Positions 14,529 to 20,948 of a stretch of 42,968 bases of DNA are shown here, piece after piece (within the stretch, counting starts at the first letter, position 1; every line of letters begins with the position of its first letter). Under the pieces are notes generated by a model. The model was not told the DNA's origin. It ran no database searches and was given only the letters and a program-made list of their open reading frames with translations. The translations under genes were made by a program, and so were the position numbers. The stretch covers positions 1 through 42,968 of IMG/VR virus record IMGVR_UViG_3300042946_000297; one strand, written 5' to 3'. This DNA is from a virus.

Positions 14529-14642
14529 ATGGGTCTATTGAATTTTAATCTTTTTTTGATTAGATTTAGTAAACTTGGCAATAACATATTATTGCAACAA
14601 CTTTTTCAAAATCCACTTGTTAAAGTTAAGAGGGAGGAATAA
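14529..14642 (+). CDS. Small protein, 37 aa, amphipathic N-terminus
   Basis: The frame MGLLNFNLFLIRFSKLGNNI... ends KVKREE. A hydrophobic N-terminal helix and basic tail just before the cell-wall hydrolase make a membrane-active (holin-like) role conceivable, but it is short and unproven. Confidence 0.4.
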   Translation: MGLLNFNLFLIRFSKLGNNILLQQLFQNPLVKVKREE

Positions 14643-14672
14643 TCCAAACTCATAAACGATAAAAAAGAGAGT

Positions 14673-15134
14673 ATGAAGTTAAAAACAATTTTATTCACTT
14701 CGTTGGTAACATTAAGTTCATTTACCACGATAAACGACACAGAGTCCGTATCATTAACCCATGAGTTATTATACGAACAGATAATTGAAAAGAATATTAA
14801 ATATCCTGAAGTGGTTTTCGCCCAAGCGGTGTTAGAATCAGGACATTTTAAAGCCCCCCTCTTCATCAGTCAAAACAATTTGTTTGGGATGAAGGTTCCT
14901 AAAAAACGGGAAACAACCGCAATTAACAAAGGAAATAAGGGTTACGCCAAATACCTTAATTGGAGTAGTAGTATTGATGATTACCTATTATGGCAACAAT
15001 TCACCTTAAAAAATAAAAGTGGATTAACTAAATCTCAATATTTGTCTTTATTGGGTAAAATATATGCAAAAGACAAAAATTATGTTTCAACATTAAAAAG
15101 AGTAATGGGTAAACACAAAAAAATATTAGAATAA
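14673..15134 (+). CDS. Secreted glucosaminidase (FlgJ/Bax-type peptidoglycan hydrolase)
   Basis: A 153-aa protein with signal peptide MKLKTILFTSLVTLSS followed by a glucosaminidase domain. AQAVLESGHFKAPLF holds the expected catalytic Glu54, and NNLFGMKVPKKR is the second hallmark. It cleaves beta-1,4 bonds of peptidoglycan and is probably the lysis enzyme, exported by its own signal. Its stop overlaps the start of the next gene. The small size means no separate wall-binding domain is present. Confidence 0.88.
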   Translation: MKLKTILFTSLVTLSSFTTINDTESVSLTHELLYEQIIEKNIKYPEVVFAQAVLESGHFKAPLFISQNNLFGMKVPKKRETTAINKGNKGYAKYLNWSSSIDDYLLWQQFTLKNKSGLTKSQYLSLLGKIYAKDKNYVSTLKRVMGKHKKILE

Positions 15135-15481
15135 TGGCACATCCAAACTTACATGCCAAATCATCGGCAAAAAAATTCGGTGGAAAACCGGAAGATTACA
15201 TTCATTTACATCAATGGATGGACGAAACCAAAGGATGGTATGGAGATTCTTTACATAGAATGTATCGACATCATTCCGAGGGGATTTTTGAAATGGAGAG
15301 TAAATTCGGTACGGAATTTCTTAATAGTGACGGGAAAATTGTTTATACCCGATATGTAGGTGAACAACATGTAAGAGAAGATTGTAATAATTATATTCCA
15401 ACAGCTAAAGAATGGGTTATAAATATTATGGAAAATAAGAGACCTTTGTGGATGATTAAGACACTTAAAATAGAAGACTAA
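15134..15481 (+). CDS. DUF6915-like protein, 115 aa
   Basis: The sequence HPNLHAKSSAKKFGGKPEDY, a Trp-containing DETKGWYGDSLHRMYRHHSE segment and RYVGEQHVREDCNNYIPT match, by memory, the DUF6915 family seen in bacteria and phages. Several conserved His residues suggest metal binding. It overlaps the glucosaminidase stop by one base and is likely co-translated. Function unknown. Confidence 0.7.
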   Translation: MAHPNLHAKSSAKKFGGKPEDYIHLHQWMDETKGWYGDSLHRMYRHHSEGIFEMESKFGTEFLNSDGKIVYTRYVGEQHVREDCNNYIPTAKEWVINIMENKRPLWMIKTLKIED

Positions 15482-15488
15482 TATTTAT
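15482..15488 (+). promoter_or_regulatory. Late-type motif (TATTTAT), leaderless geometry
   Basis: TATTTAT, TAGT, ATG 15493. The motif starts within the stop codon region of the preceding gene. Confidence 0.5.
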
Positions 15489-15492
15489 TAGT

Positions 15493-16200
15493 ATGAAAGA
15501 ATTATTAACAGAAGACGAATTAAAATATTTGAGAATGATTTCTCGATATTTGTTATCCTCGGGGATTAAAACATCATATATTGAAATAGAAATGAATGAA
15601 TGGAACAATCAAACAGAAATTCAAGACATTGATTGGGAATATGTGACCCATTTTGATTGGAATCAACGAGTTGAAATCCCTGCAAGGTTTATTCAAATTT
15701 TACAGAAAATTTTCAACTATATTAATGAGTCAGGTAAATACGAATATCCGGACATTGACGGGTTAAATTGGCATAGATTTTTAATTATAATCGACCCGGA
15801 AAACAATGTTTTAACCATTTCAAATCAATATGGTTATTATAGCGAAGGTGGTGAAGGTGAGATTGAATTTGAAGAACCTGAGTTGATGGAAGAGTGGAAA
15901 GACCAATTAGAAATAAATGGTGTTCAAATACCTGAAGATGGTGTATTATCCGTATATTATAGTGGTGGTGGTGATGAGGGTGCTCTTGACGGGGTTTTCT
16001 CTGAAAATAACCGACCGGTACCGGCAGACATGGAAGATTTTTGTGATATTGAACTATCAAATAATTATGGTGGATGGGGAGATAATGAAGGTGGTCAAGG
16101 AAGATTTGAATTTAACTTTAATAAGGGAACAATCTTCTTATATCATACTGAAAATGTTGAAGTTACCGAAGGTGATACACTTTTTGAAATAAAATATTAA
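15493..16200 (+). CDS. Unknown protein, 235 aa, with YGGWGDNEGGQG motif
   Basis: The N-terminus MKELLTEDELKYLRMISRYL has an L-T-E site. A Trp-rich domain (residues 35-60) and a C-terminal domain with VYYSGGGDEGALDG, then YGGWGDNEGGQGRFEFN and a G-x-I-x-L-x-H ending are visible. This Gly/Asp-rich C-terminal pattern is shared with a family of bacterial proteins of unknown function. Asp/Glu clusters suggest metal binding. It is followed closely by the 58-aa gene. Confidence 0.65.
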   Translation: MKELLTEDELKYLRMISRYLLSSGIKTSYIEIEMNEWNNQTEIQDIDWEYVTHFDWNQRVEIPARFIQILQKIFNYINESGKYEYPDIDGLNWHRFLIIIDPENNVLTISNQYGYYSEGGEGEIEFEEPELMEEWKDQLEINGVQIPEDGVLSVYYSGGGDEGALDGVFSENNRPVPADMEDFCDIELSNNYGGWGDNEGGQGRFEFNFNKGTIFLYHTENVEVTEGDTLFEIKY

Positions 16201-16211
16201 AAAAATAAAAT

Positions 16212-16388
16212 ATGTGGGTTATAGTAAAAATGATTAAAAATCAATCCGGAATAGAATTACCGGTAATATTAGTTGATTCTCACTCTGAAATAATGAGTTT
16301 TGACTCTGAGGATGAAGCAATTAAGATGAAAGACCTTTTTGAAAAAAATTCAGATTCTGGTCACAAATATGTTGTTAAAAAACATTAA
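16212..16388 (+). CDS. Small unknown protein, 58 aa
   Basis: The frame starts MWVIVKMIKNQSGIELPVIL and ends HKYVVKKH. It lies 11 bases after the preceding stop. Its strand-helix layout resembles the 63-aa protein at 1214-1405. Confidence 0.6.
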   Translation: MWVIVKMIKNQSGIELPVILVDSHSEIMSFDSEDEAIKMKDLFEKNSDSGHKYVVKKH

Positions 16389-16411
16389 TTAAAAAAAAAT
16401 AAAAAAAAATA

Positions 16412-16442
16412 TTTGACTTTTACGAAACTTTTACTACCTTTG
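16412..16442 (+). promoter_or_regulatory. Host-type promoter (TTTG, 19 bp, TACCTTTG)
   Basis: TTTG at 16412-16415 and TACCTTTG at 16435-16442 match the Bacteroidota -33/-7 arrangement and lie 47 bases before ATG 16490. Confidence 0.7.
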
Positions 16443-16489
16443 TGATAGTTATAATAAAAACCGGTAGAGATACCACAAAAAAAAGAAAA

Positions 16490-16612
16490 ATGAGAAATAC
16501 TAATAAACATATGAATGTCGTGATTTGGAAACAGCAGTTTAGTAATTGTTCGTATCCGCGTACCTCGCATACAGATTCAGATGTTTTATTGGATGATTTA
16601 ACGACTATATAA
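16490..16612 (+). CDS. Small protein, 40 aa, single-gene unit
   Basis: The frame begins MRNTNKHMNVVIWKQQFSNC and ends DDLTTI. It has its own promoter (16412-16442) and terminator (16638-16672), which argues it is expressed even though it is short. No family recognised. Confidence 0.55.
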   Translation: MRNTNKHMNVVIWKQQFSNCSYPRTSHTDSDVLLDDLTTI

Positions 16613-16637
16613 GAAGTTATACATAACAAATATAATA

Positions 16638-16672
16638 AAATCCTGAATCTAAAAAGTTCAGGATTTTTTTTT
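16638..16672 (+). terminator. Rho-independent terminator
   Basis: AATCCTGAA pairs with TTCAGGATT, followed by eight further T residues. Confidence 0.8.
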
Positions 16673-16691
16673 CACTTTTTTTAAAAAAAAG

Positions 16692-16722
16692 TTTGGAAGT
16701 TTAAAAAAAAGGATTACCTTTG
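16692..16722 (+). promoter_or_regulatory. Promoter of tRNA array 1
   Basis: TTTG (16692-16695), a 19-bp spacer and TACCTTTG (16715-16722). The same arrangement precedes tRNA array 2 at 25702-25733. Confidence 0.75.
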
Positions 16723-16740
16723 TCCCATCAAAATAAAGGA

Positions 16741-16762
16741 ACGTTATTTGACATATTGATAA
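16741..16762 (+). promoter_or_regulatory. boxA-like leader of tRNA array 1
   Basis: GTTATTTGACATATTGAT is repeated identically at 25751-25772 before array 2. It resembles the TTTGACATATTG element of Bacteroidota rRNA leaders, so an antitermination role is likely. Confidence 0.5.
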
Positions 16763-16772
16763 AGAAAAAAAT

Positions 16773-16857
16773 GGAGGTGTGGACAGTTGGTTGTCGAGCG
16801 GTCTTGAAAACCGTCGCCCGTTTACTCGGGTTGCAGGTTCGAATCCTGTCACCTCCG
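16773..16857 (+). tRNA. tRNA-Ser(TGA)
   Basis: Acceptor GGAGGTG/CACCTCC, anticodon loop CTTGAAA, long class II variable arm (CGCCCGTTTACTCGGG region), T-loop TTCGAAT and discriminator G. CCA is not encoded. First gene of array 1. Confidence 0.95.
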
Positions 16858-16861
16858 CGGG

Positions 16862-16951
16862 TTAGTTAAATAGTTTAATCCACGCCCAAAAAAGAATGTC
16901 CGGAGTAAGAGTCCGGGGCGAACGTAATTGTGGTAACCGTTCTTTAACTAA
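16862..16951 (+). ncRNA. Structured spacer RNA closed by TTAGTTAAA/TTTAACTAA
   Basis: A perfect 9-bp closing stem encloses CCAC/GTGG, CGCCC/GGGCG and a CCGGA/TCCGG hairpin in nested order between tRNA-Ser and tRNA-Gln. It is not a tRNA. It may be a small RNA or a processing scaffold. Confidence 0.5.
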
Positions 16952-16960
16952 AAAATATTT

Positions 16961-17032
16961 TGCCCCTTGGTATAACGGCTATTACGTGTGGTTTTGGTCC
17001 ATAAAACGGGAGTTCGATTCTCTCAGGGGTAA
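16961..17032 (+). tRNA. tRNA-Gln(TTG)
   Basis: Acceptor TGCCCCT/AGGGGTA, anticodon loop TTTTGGT, T-loop TTCGATT, discriminator A. Confidence 0.92.
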
Positions 17033-17038
17033 CAAAAT

Positions 17039-17110
17039 GGTGATATGGTCGAGTGGTTTAGGCGCTGGATTGCAAACTCAGCTAGGTGGGTTCGATTCCT
17101 ACTATCACCT
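17039..17110 (+). tRNA. tRNA-Cys(GCA)
   Basis: Acceptor GGTGATA/TATCACC, anticodon loop TTGCAAA, discriminator T as is usual for Cys. The last anticodon-stem pair is an A31-C39 mismatch. Confidence 0.92.
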
Positions 17111-17119
17111 CACGGGTTC

Positions 17120-17158
17120 GGTGGAAACCCAAGAATAGATGATGAATCTATGTCCACC
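17120..17158 (+). ncRNA. Spacer hairpin closed by GGTGGA/TCCACC
   Basis: The outer 6-bp stem encloses an ATAGAT/ATCTAT hairpin. It lies between tRNA-Cys and tRNA-Lys. Confidence 0.4.
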
Positions 17159-17164
17159 AAATTA

Positions 17165-17236
17165 GCCCTCGTAGCAAACCGGTGTAGGCAACTGGCTTTT
17201 AACCAGTGGGGTCAGGTTCAACTCCTGACGGGGGTA
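17165..17236 (+). tRNA. tRNA-Lys(TTT)
   Basis: Acceptor GCCCTCG/CGGGGGT with two G-U pairs, anticodon loop CTTTTAA, T-loop TTCAACT, discriminator A. Confidence 0.92.
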
Positions 17237-17281
17237 CGAGATGGGTTTCACACTTAGACGGTCAAGTAGGAAAGTGTATTT

Positions 17282-17352
17282 ACCTCGATGGCGTAACGGG
17301 AGCGTATTTCTTTTACACGGAAAGGGCGGGGGTTCGATTCCCTCTCGAGGTA
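17282..17352 (+). tRNA. tRNA-Val(TAC)
   Basis: Acceptor ACCTCGA/TCGAGGT, anticodon stem TTTCT/GGAAA with loop TTTACAC, T-loop TTCGATT, discriminator A. Confidence 0.9.
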
Positions 17353-17357
17353 CAAAA

Positions 17358-17441
17358 GGAAAGTAAAAGTCGTTCGGATACGGCAACCTGACTGTAAATC
17401 AGGTCCTCACGGGAGTGGTTCGAGTCCACTACTTTCCACCA
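17358..17441 (+). tRNA. tRNA-Tyr(GTA), CCA encoded
   Basis: Acceptor GGAAAGT/ACTTTCC, anticodon loop CTGTAAA, class II variable arm, discriminator A and an encoded CCA at 17439-17441. The homing endonuclease gene follows directly. Confidence 0.93.
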
Positions 17442-17457
17442 TAAACTTTTTTGTACT

Positions 17458-17498
17458 TTTCAGTTTTCTGAGATATTTATTATTAAAGGAAACTGAAA
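17458..17498 (+). promoter_or_regulatory. Late motif inside a hairpin that hides the endonuclease start
   Basis: TTTCAGTTTTC (17458-17468) can pair with GGAAACTGAAA (17488-17498), covering the AAAGG ribosome-binding region and the A of the ATG. TATTTAT (17474-17480) lies in the loop, so late transcripts starting there lack the 5' arm and would be translatable. Confidence 0.5.
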
Positions 17499-18145
17499 TG
17501 GCGAGAAAAAAATCAAACATACATTACATTTACAAAACAACTTGTAATGTAACGGGAAGATGGTATGTTGGGATGCACTCCACAACTAATATTGAGGATG
17601 GTTATATGGGGAGTGGAACAATGTTAAGACATAGTATTAGGAAATATGGTGTTGAAAACCATACAAAAGAAATACTTGAATATCTACCGAATAGAGAAAA
17701 ATTAATTCTTAGAGAGAAAGAAATAGTAAACAAAGAATTAATTGGAGATGGTAAATGTATGAATCTTAAAGAAGGTGGTAGTGGGGGATTTTCAAATAAA
17801 GAACATATGTTAAAATGTTCAAATGCTGGGAATTTAAGACTAAAAGAATTGAGAAAAACTGATTTATTATTTGTCGAAACTCAACGTAAGAAACAATCAG
17901 AAAATCAAATATTAAGATTAAAAACAAATCCTGAAAAATATAAAAATTTTAAGTCGGATTGGAACGGTAAAAAACATAAAGAAAGTAGTAAAAAACTAAT
18001 AGGTAAAAAGAATTCAATAAAACAAAAAGGTAAAAATAATTCTCAATACGGTACTTGTTGGATTACTAATGATGTTGAGAATAAAAAAATATCTAAAGAT
18101 GATAAAATACCTAACGGTTGGAGATTAGGTAGAAAAATAAAATGA
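17498..18145 (+). CDS. GIY-YIG homing-type endonuclease with NUMOD3-like tail
   Basis: A 215-aa protein. The N-terminal GIY-YIG core shows Y-I-Y (10-12), WYVG (22-25), the conserved Arg44 region (GTMLRHSIRKYG) and the catalytic Glu region (REKEIVNKE, about 73-81). The C-terminal half has short NUMOD3-type DNA-binding repeats (KKLIGKKNS, QKGKNNSQYG) and a terminal W-I-T-N motif. It resembles free-standing Seg-type homing endonucleases that invade phage tRNA regions. It interrupts array 1 between tRNA-Tyr and a structured RNA whose closing stem overlaps its stop codon. Confidence 0.88.
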   Translation: MARKKSNIHYIYKTTCNVTGRWYVGMHSTTNIEDGYMGSGTMLRHSIRKYGVENHTKEILEYLPNREKLILREKEIVNKELIGDGKCMNLKEGGSGGFSNKEHMLKCSNAGNLRLKELRKTDLLFVETQRKKQSENQILRLKTNPEKYKNFKSDWNGKKHKESSKKLIGKKNSIKQKGKNNSQYGTCWITNDVENKKISKDDKIPNGWRLGRKIK

Positions 18146-18279
18146 TAATGACATTCTCCAAGGGTAAAGGAGTCGACACCTTCCTTGGGTTAAAGAATTT
18201 TTCACCCCCTGCCGGTGCACTGTAAAACTTATTAAAGCAGTTAAGATTGGAGCGAGATGGGTACTCCAACATTATCATT
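18141..18279 (+). ncRNA. Structured spacer RNA closed by AATGATAATG/CATTATCATT
   Basis: A perfect 10-bp closing stem, whose 5' arm contains the endonuclease stop, encloses CCAAGG/CCTTGG with an inner AAGG/CCTT hairpin, and a TTGGAG/CTCCAA hairpin. About 139 nt. Confidence 0.5.
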
Positions 18280-18283
18280 ACTT

Positions 18284-18356
18284 GGTTCTCTGGCGTAAGT
18301 GGTCTGCGCGTATCTCTGAAGAAGATAAGGATAGGGTTCGATTCCCTGGGGAACCA
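18284..18356 (+). tRNA. tRNA-Phe(GAA)
   Basis: Acceptor GGTTCTC/GGGAACC, anticodon stem TATCT/AGATA with loop CTGAAGA, discriminator A. Confidence 0.93.
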
Positions 18357-18359
18357 CAA

Positions 18360-18451
18360 AATATCCGCCCCTTGTTATTAAATATAACGAAGCGTATGAG
18401 GCTAGTGCGTGATTTCAAAAGTTAACTAATTGAATAAAGGGGGCGAATATT
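18360..18451 (+). ncRNA. Structured spacer RNA with a long imperfect closing stem
   Basis: AATATCCGCCCC at the left pairs with GGGGGCGAATATT at the right, extended by TTATT/AATAA. Inside is a GTTAT/ATAAC hairpin. There is no T-arm, so it is not a tRNA. Confidence 0.5.
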
Positions 18452-18540
18452 AAAAAGAAACAAGGTGACGCTACGGTCGTAAGATTCCGGAATCGAGAAG
18501 ACAAAAAGCCTAAGTGTAAAGATGAGCTCCTACAGCCTTG

Positions 18541-18580
18541 GACTACAACAAGCCATTTTGCGGTGAAAATCGTTGTAGTC
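18541..18580 (+). ncRNA. Spacer hairpin GACTACAAC/GTTGTAGTC
   Basis: A perfect 9-bp stem contains an inner ATTTT/AAAAT stem. The 18452-18540 stretch before it holds only a GATTCCGGAATC palindrome and no gene. Confidence 0.45.
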
Positions 18581-18586
18581 AAAAAT

Positions 18587-18658
18587 TCTTCTGTCGTATA
18601 AAGGTTATTACGGTTGACTGTTAATCAATTTATGGTGGTTCGAGTCCACCCGGAAGAG
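18587..18658 (+). tRNA. tRNA-Asn(GTT)
   Basis: Acceptor TCTTCTG/CGGAAGA, anticodon loop CTGTTAA, T-loop TTCGAGT, discriminator G. Confidence 0.92.
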
Positions 18659-18682
18659 CGGAGTCCTGAAACAACAGGAAAC

Positions 18683-18728
18683 CCCCACTCCCATATGGCA
18701 GCCGGTCCGTTAATCCGGTGAAGTGGGG
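18683..18728 (+). ncRNA. Spacer hairpin CCCCACT/AGTGGGG
   Basis: A 7-bp closing stem with an inner CCGG-TCCGTTAAT-CCGG hairpin. The loop resembles a GTT anticodon loop but there are no D or T arms. Confidence 0.4.
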
Positions 18729-18735
18729 TAAAATT

Positions 18736-18810
18736 GCTCTCGTAGTAGAATGGTTAGCACACATTCCTGATAAGAATGAAAAGAAGGTTCAATTCCTTCC
18801 GAGAGTACCA
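18736..18810 (+). tRNA. tRNA-Ile(GAT), CCA encoded
   Basis: Acceptor GCTCTCG/CGAGAGT, anticodon stem CATTC/GAATG with loop CTGATAA, T-loop TTCAATT, discriminator A and encoded CCA. Confidence 0.93.
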
Positions 18811-18812
18811 AG

Positions 18813-18907
18813 ACCTTAAATGTGGTATCCGATACTGACAGCTCTTTAGGAGTGATGGGTGTGAAAGCGGGTTGAAAAGGGTACATCTCAAACCCACATT
18901 GAAAGGT
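18813..18907 (+). ncRNA. Structured spacer RNA closed by ACCTT-AATGTGG/CCACATT-AAGGT
   Basis: A two-part closing stem (7+5 bp) encloses GTATC/GATAC, CTC/GAG and GGGTT/AACCC hairpins between tRNA-Ile and tRNA-His. Confidence 0.55.
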
Positions 18908-18915
18908 TGATATAT

Positions 18916-18989
18916 GGTGTGTATAGTGTTAGTGGTTAGCACATAAGATTGTGGTTCTTAAAGGTTGAGTTCGAATCTCAATACACACC
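18916..18989 (+). tRNA. tRNA-His(GTG)
   Basis: Acceptor GTGTGTA/TACACAC with the extra G-1 facing discriminator C, the His-specific feature. Anticodon loop TTGTGGT. Confidence 0.93.
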
Positions 18990-19007
18990 CAAAAAAAATA
19001 AGGTTAT

Positions 19008-19104
19008 AGTATTCACGGGGGTTTGTCGTCCGTGTTAGTTAAAGGAACGATTGGGCATTATCATCAGTAAAACTCCCATAAAACTAACACCTTGTGTGAA
19101 TACT
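19008..19104 (+). ncRNA. Structured spacer RNA closed by AGTATTCAC/GTGAATACT
   Basis: A perfect 9-bp outer stem encloses a perfect GTGTTAGT/ACTAACAC stem and a TGGG/CCCA hairpin. A competing CACGG/CCGTG pairing is also possible. Confidence 0.55.
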
Positions 19105-19117
19105 CAAAATTAAAATG

Positions 19118-19205
19118 TGTTGTTCCCTTGAGAAAGGAATTATGGGGTAAGAGGATGTTTAACATAGAAAATCATCACAATACAGAGGAGTTCTTAACCT
19201 CAAAT
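19118..19205 (+). ncRNA. Repeated ncRNA, copy A
   Basis: It starts TGTTGTTCCC and ends CAGAGGAGTTCTTAACCTC. It has a TTCC/GGAA 5' hairpin, a GATG/CATC middle hairpin and a GAGG/CCTC 3' hairpin. Copy B follows 91 bases later. Confidence 0.5.
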
Positions 19206-19208
19206 CAG

Positions 19209-19304
19209 TGTTGTTCCCGGTGAGAAAGGGAATACTATACGGGGCGAAAAGAAGAATGACCCGTACACAGTTCTTACAACACAGAGGAGTTCTCAACCTC
19301 AAAT
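19209..19304 (+). ncRNA. Repeated ncRNA, copy B
   Basis: Same 5' and 3' blocks as copy A, but with TTCCC/GGGAA and ACGGG/CCCGT stems. The middle sequence differs while pairing is retained, which supports a real RNA structure. Confidence 0.5.
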
Positions 19305-19305
19305 T

Positions 19306-19378
19306 GTCTCCATCGTTCAACTGGATAGGACTTATCTTTACGACAGATAGAATAGGGGTTCGAATCCTCTTGGGGATA
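19306..19378 (+). tRNA. tRNA-Arg(ACG)
   Basis: Acceptor GTCTCCA/TGGGGAT, anticodon stem TATCT/AGATA with loop TTACGAC, T-loop TTCGAAT, discriminator A. Confidence 0.93.
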
Positions 19379-19404
19379 CAAAAAAATCGTCCCATTAGGG
19401 TTAA

Positions 19405-19446
19405 GTGACAGGGTGCCCGTCACGATAGGTTAAGCGATGTCCTATC
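19405..19446 (+). ncRNA. Two adjacent spacer hairpins
   Basis: GTGAC/GTCAC (with inner GGG/CCC) is followed immediately by GATAGG/CCTATC. Confidence 0.4.
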
Positions 19447-19453
19447 AATTTAT

Positions 19454-19524
19454 GCATCGTTGGTGAAATGGTATCATTTTGAGTTCCAACCTCAAAGTTC
19501 AGGGTTCGAGTCCTTGGCGTTGCG
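19454..19524 (+). tRNA. tRNA-Trp(CCA)
   Basis: Anticodon stem TTGAG/CTCAA with loop TTCCAAC, discriminator G as usual for Trp. The acceptor GCATCGT/GCGTTGC has one T-T mismatch. Confidence 0.9.
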
Positions 19525-19531
19525 CAAATAC

Positions 19532-19617
19532 GGAGAGTGAACTATGACGGTGATTAGTTCCGCCTGCTAAGCGAGAAATCCATTTTCTTGGATGGGGTTC
19601 AATTCCTCCTCTCTCCG
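19532..19617 (+). tRNA. tRNA-Ser(GCT)
   Basis: Anticodon loop CTGCTAA, class II variable arm, discriminator G. The acceptor GGAGAGT/TCTCTCC pairs at six of seven positions. Confidence 0.88.
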
Positions 19618-19625
19618 CAAAAATA

Positions 19626-19695
19626 CCCGAGTTTTTCCGGTGAATCGGCATCTCTCATAAGGATGTTGTGATTGGTTCAACTCCAATGCTCGGGA
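19626..19695 (+). tRNA. tRNA-Met(CAT) (or Ile-lysidine)
   Basis: Acceptor CCCGAGT/GCTCGGG, anticodon stem CATCT/GGATG with loop CTCATAA, discriminator A. It lacks initiator features. An Ile(CAT) identity cannot be excluded. Confidence 0.88.
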
Positions 19696-19704
19696 CTTTA
19701 AATA

Positions 19705-19780
19705 CGGGTAGTAGACTAATTGGCAGGTCGCCTCATTTGGGATGAGGACATTTTTGCAGGTTCGAGTCCTGTCTACCCGA
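19705..19780 (+). tRNA. tRNA-Pro(TGG)
   Basis: Acceptor CGGGTAG/CTACCCG, anticodon stem CCTCA/TGAGG with loop TTTGGGA, discriminator A. Confidence 0.93.
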
Positions 19781-19786
19781 CAATCA

Positions 19787-19859
19787 CTAGGTGTGGGAAA
19801 GTTGGTAATCCGGTACAATTGGAATGTACAGAACGCTGGTTCGAGTCCAGTCACTTAGA
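19787..19859 (+). tRNA. tRNA, anticodon read as TGG (second Pro?)
   Basis: Acceptor CTAGGTG/CACTTAG, anticodon stem GTACA/TGTAC with loop ATTGGAA, T-loop TTCGAGT, discriminator A. The body differs from the Pro tRNA next to it, so the amino acid identity is uncertain. Confidence 0.75.
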
Positions 19860-19904
19860 CAAAATTTTCTTCATCAATATTTTTTTTATTCCAAAAACTA
19901 TTCA

Positions 19905-19912
19905 TACCTTTG
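19905..19912 (+). promoter_or_regulatory. -7 promoter element (TACCTTTG)
   Basis: TACCTTTG lies 21 bases before ATG 19934, just after the last tRNA of the first block. Confidence 0.65.
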
Positions 19913-19933
19913 TCAAAATTAAAACGGAAAGAT

Positions 19934-20776
19934 ATGAATAAATTAAAAGTTATGTTTCAGGAGAATTGGAAATCGATTATGTTTTCTTATTCTTTATTTG
20001 CGGTCAATTCAATATTGATGGTTATGTATCCAAAAGTTTTGGGTGATACAATCGACCATTTAATCTCCAAAGATTATTCATATATGTGGTATTTAATTTC
20101 AACGTTTGTTGCGATTATGTTCTTTGGTTATATTAGTAGAATTTATGATACCAAGGTATTCTCCGGAATATATAGACGATTCGCATCTATTGAAACGAGT
20201 AAACAAATTGATGGGGATGTTGAAACGACAAAAATTAACGGACGATTGACATTAATGCACTACATCGTTCAATTTTTTGAGAGAGATATGTTGGTTGTAA
20301 TGCAGACAATTATTGGATTGATAGGTGCCATTTATTTCTTATCTTTGGTGAGTTGGACCATTGTTGGATTCTTAATTATTACATCGATTTTAATCTTGGG
20401 AGCGACATTTTATTATTCTCCAAAGATTGCGAATATAACAAGACAATATAATGATTTATCGGAGGAACAAACGGATGTTATAGGAACTCGAAACATTTCA
20501 ACAATCAATAATTTATTAAGAAAAGGACAACATTTGTCTCTTAAATTATCCGGTATTGATGCCAAGTTTTCGATTTGGATTCAAGGGATTGTTTATGGTA
20601 GCGTTGCGGGATTATTGACTTATTATGTGATGTATAATAATGTGAGCGTGGGAAGTGTATTCTCAACATATCGATATATGTTTGATTTTTGTAATGCTCT
20701 TCTTGGGGTTCCAACAATTATCACATCGTACATCAATATCAAAGATGTTATTAAAAGATTAGAAACAGAAAATTAA
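19934..20776 (+). CDS. Stand-alone ABC-transporter-type transmembrane domain
   Basis: A 280-aa membrane protein, starting at ATG 19934 (MNKLKVMFQENWKSIMFSYS); the longer TTG frame starts within the promoter. Six hydrophobic segments are visible (about 16-36, 52-72, 118-140, 143-165, 225-243, 255-272). The layout resembles the exporter-type transmembrane region of ABC transporters (ABC_membrane_3-like), with a coupling-helix-like QYNDLSEEQTDVIGTRNIST segment. No nucleotide-binding domain follows in the gene or nearby, so it may hijack a host ATPase or serve another membrane role. Confidence 0.75.
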   Translation: MNKLKVMFQENWKSIMFSYSLFAVNSILMVMYPKVLGDTIDHLISKDYSYMWYLISTFVAIMFFGYISRIYDTKVFSGIYRRFASIETSKQIDGDVETTKINGRLTLMHYIVQFFERDMLVVMQTIIGLIGAIYFLSLVSWTIVGFLIITSILILGATFYYSPKIANITRQYNDLSEEQTDVIGTRNISTINNLLRKGQHLSLKLSGIDAKFSIWIQGIVYGSVAGLLTYYVMYNNVSVGSVFSTYRYMFDFCNALLGVPTIITSYINIKDVIKRLETEN

Positions 20777-20806
20777 AAAATATTTTGTGTATTACAAAAT
20801 AAGTAT

Positions 20807-20814
20807 TATCTTTG
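20807..20814 (+). promoter_or_regulatory. -7 promoter element (TATCTTTG)
   Basis: TATCTTTG with a TTTG about 20 bases upstream drives the unit that starts with the 20840 tRNA-like gene. Confidence 0.65.
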
Positions 20815-20839
20815 ACAAAAATTAAAGATAATTAAAGAT

Positions 20840-20929
20840 TATCACTTGGTGTAAGTGGGAATGAATACCACCTTGGGTAGCACCGTGGAATATGTTCACG
20901 AGATACGGGTTCGAATCCCGTAGTGATAA
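20840..20929 (+). tRNA. Oversized tRNA-like gene, anticodon uncertain
   Basis: Acceptor TATCACT/AGTGATA (extended to about 10 bp in the precursor) and T-arm ACGGG-TTCGAAT-CCCGT are canonical. The D-loop appears expanded by about 17 nt. The anticodon arm would be CGTGG/TCACG with loop AATATGT, lacking the universal U33. It may instead be a class II tRNA with that hairpin as variable arm. Confidence 0.55.
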
Positions 20930-20948
20930 TCTTAAAAAAATATAAGAT

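Noticed and set aside
18683-18728. A minimal tRNA lacking D and T arms
   Set aside because: Only one hairpin resembles an anticodon loop and position 33 is C; kept as a plain spacer hairpin.
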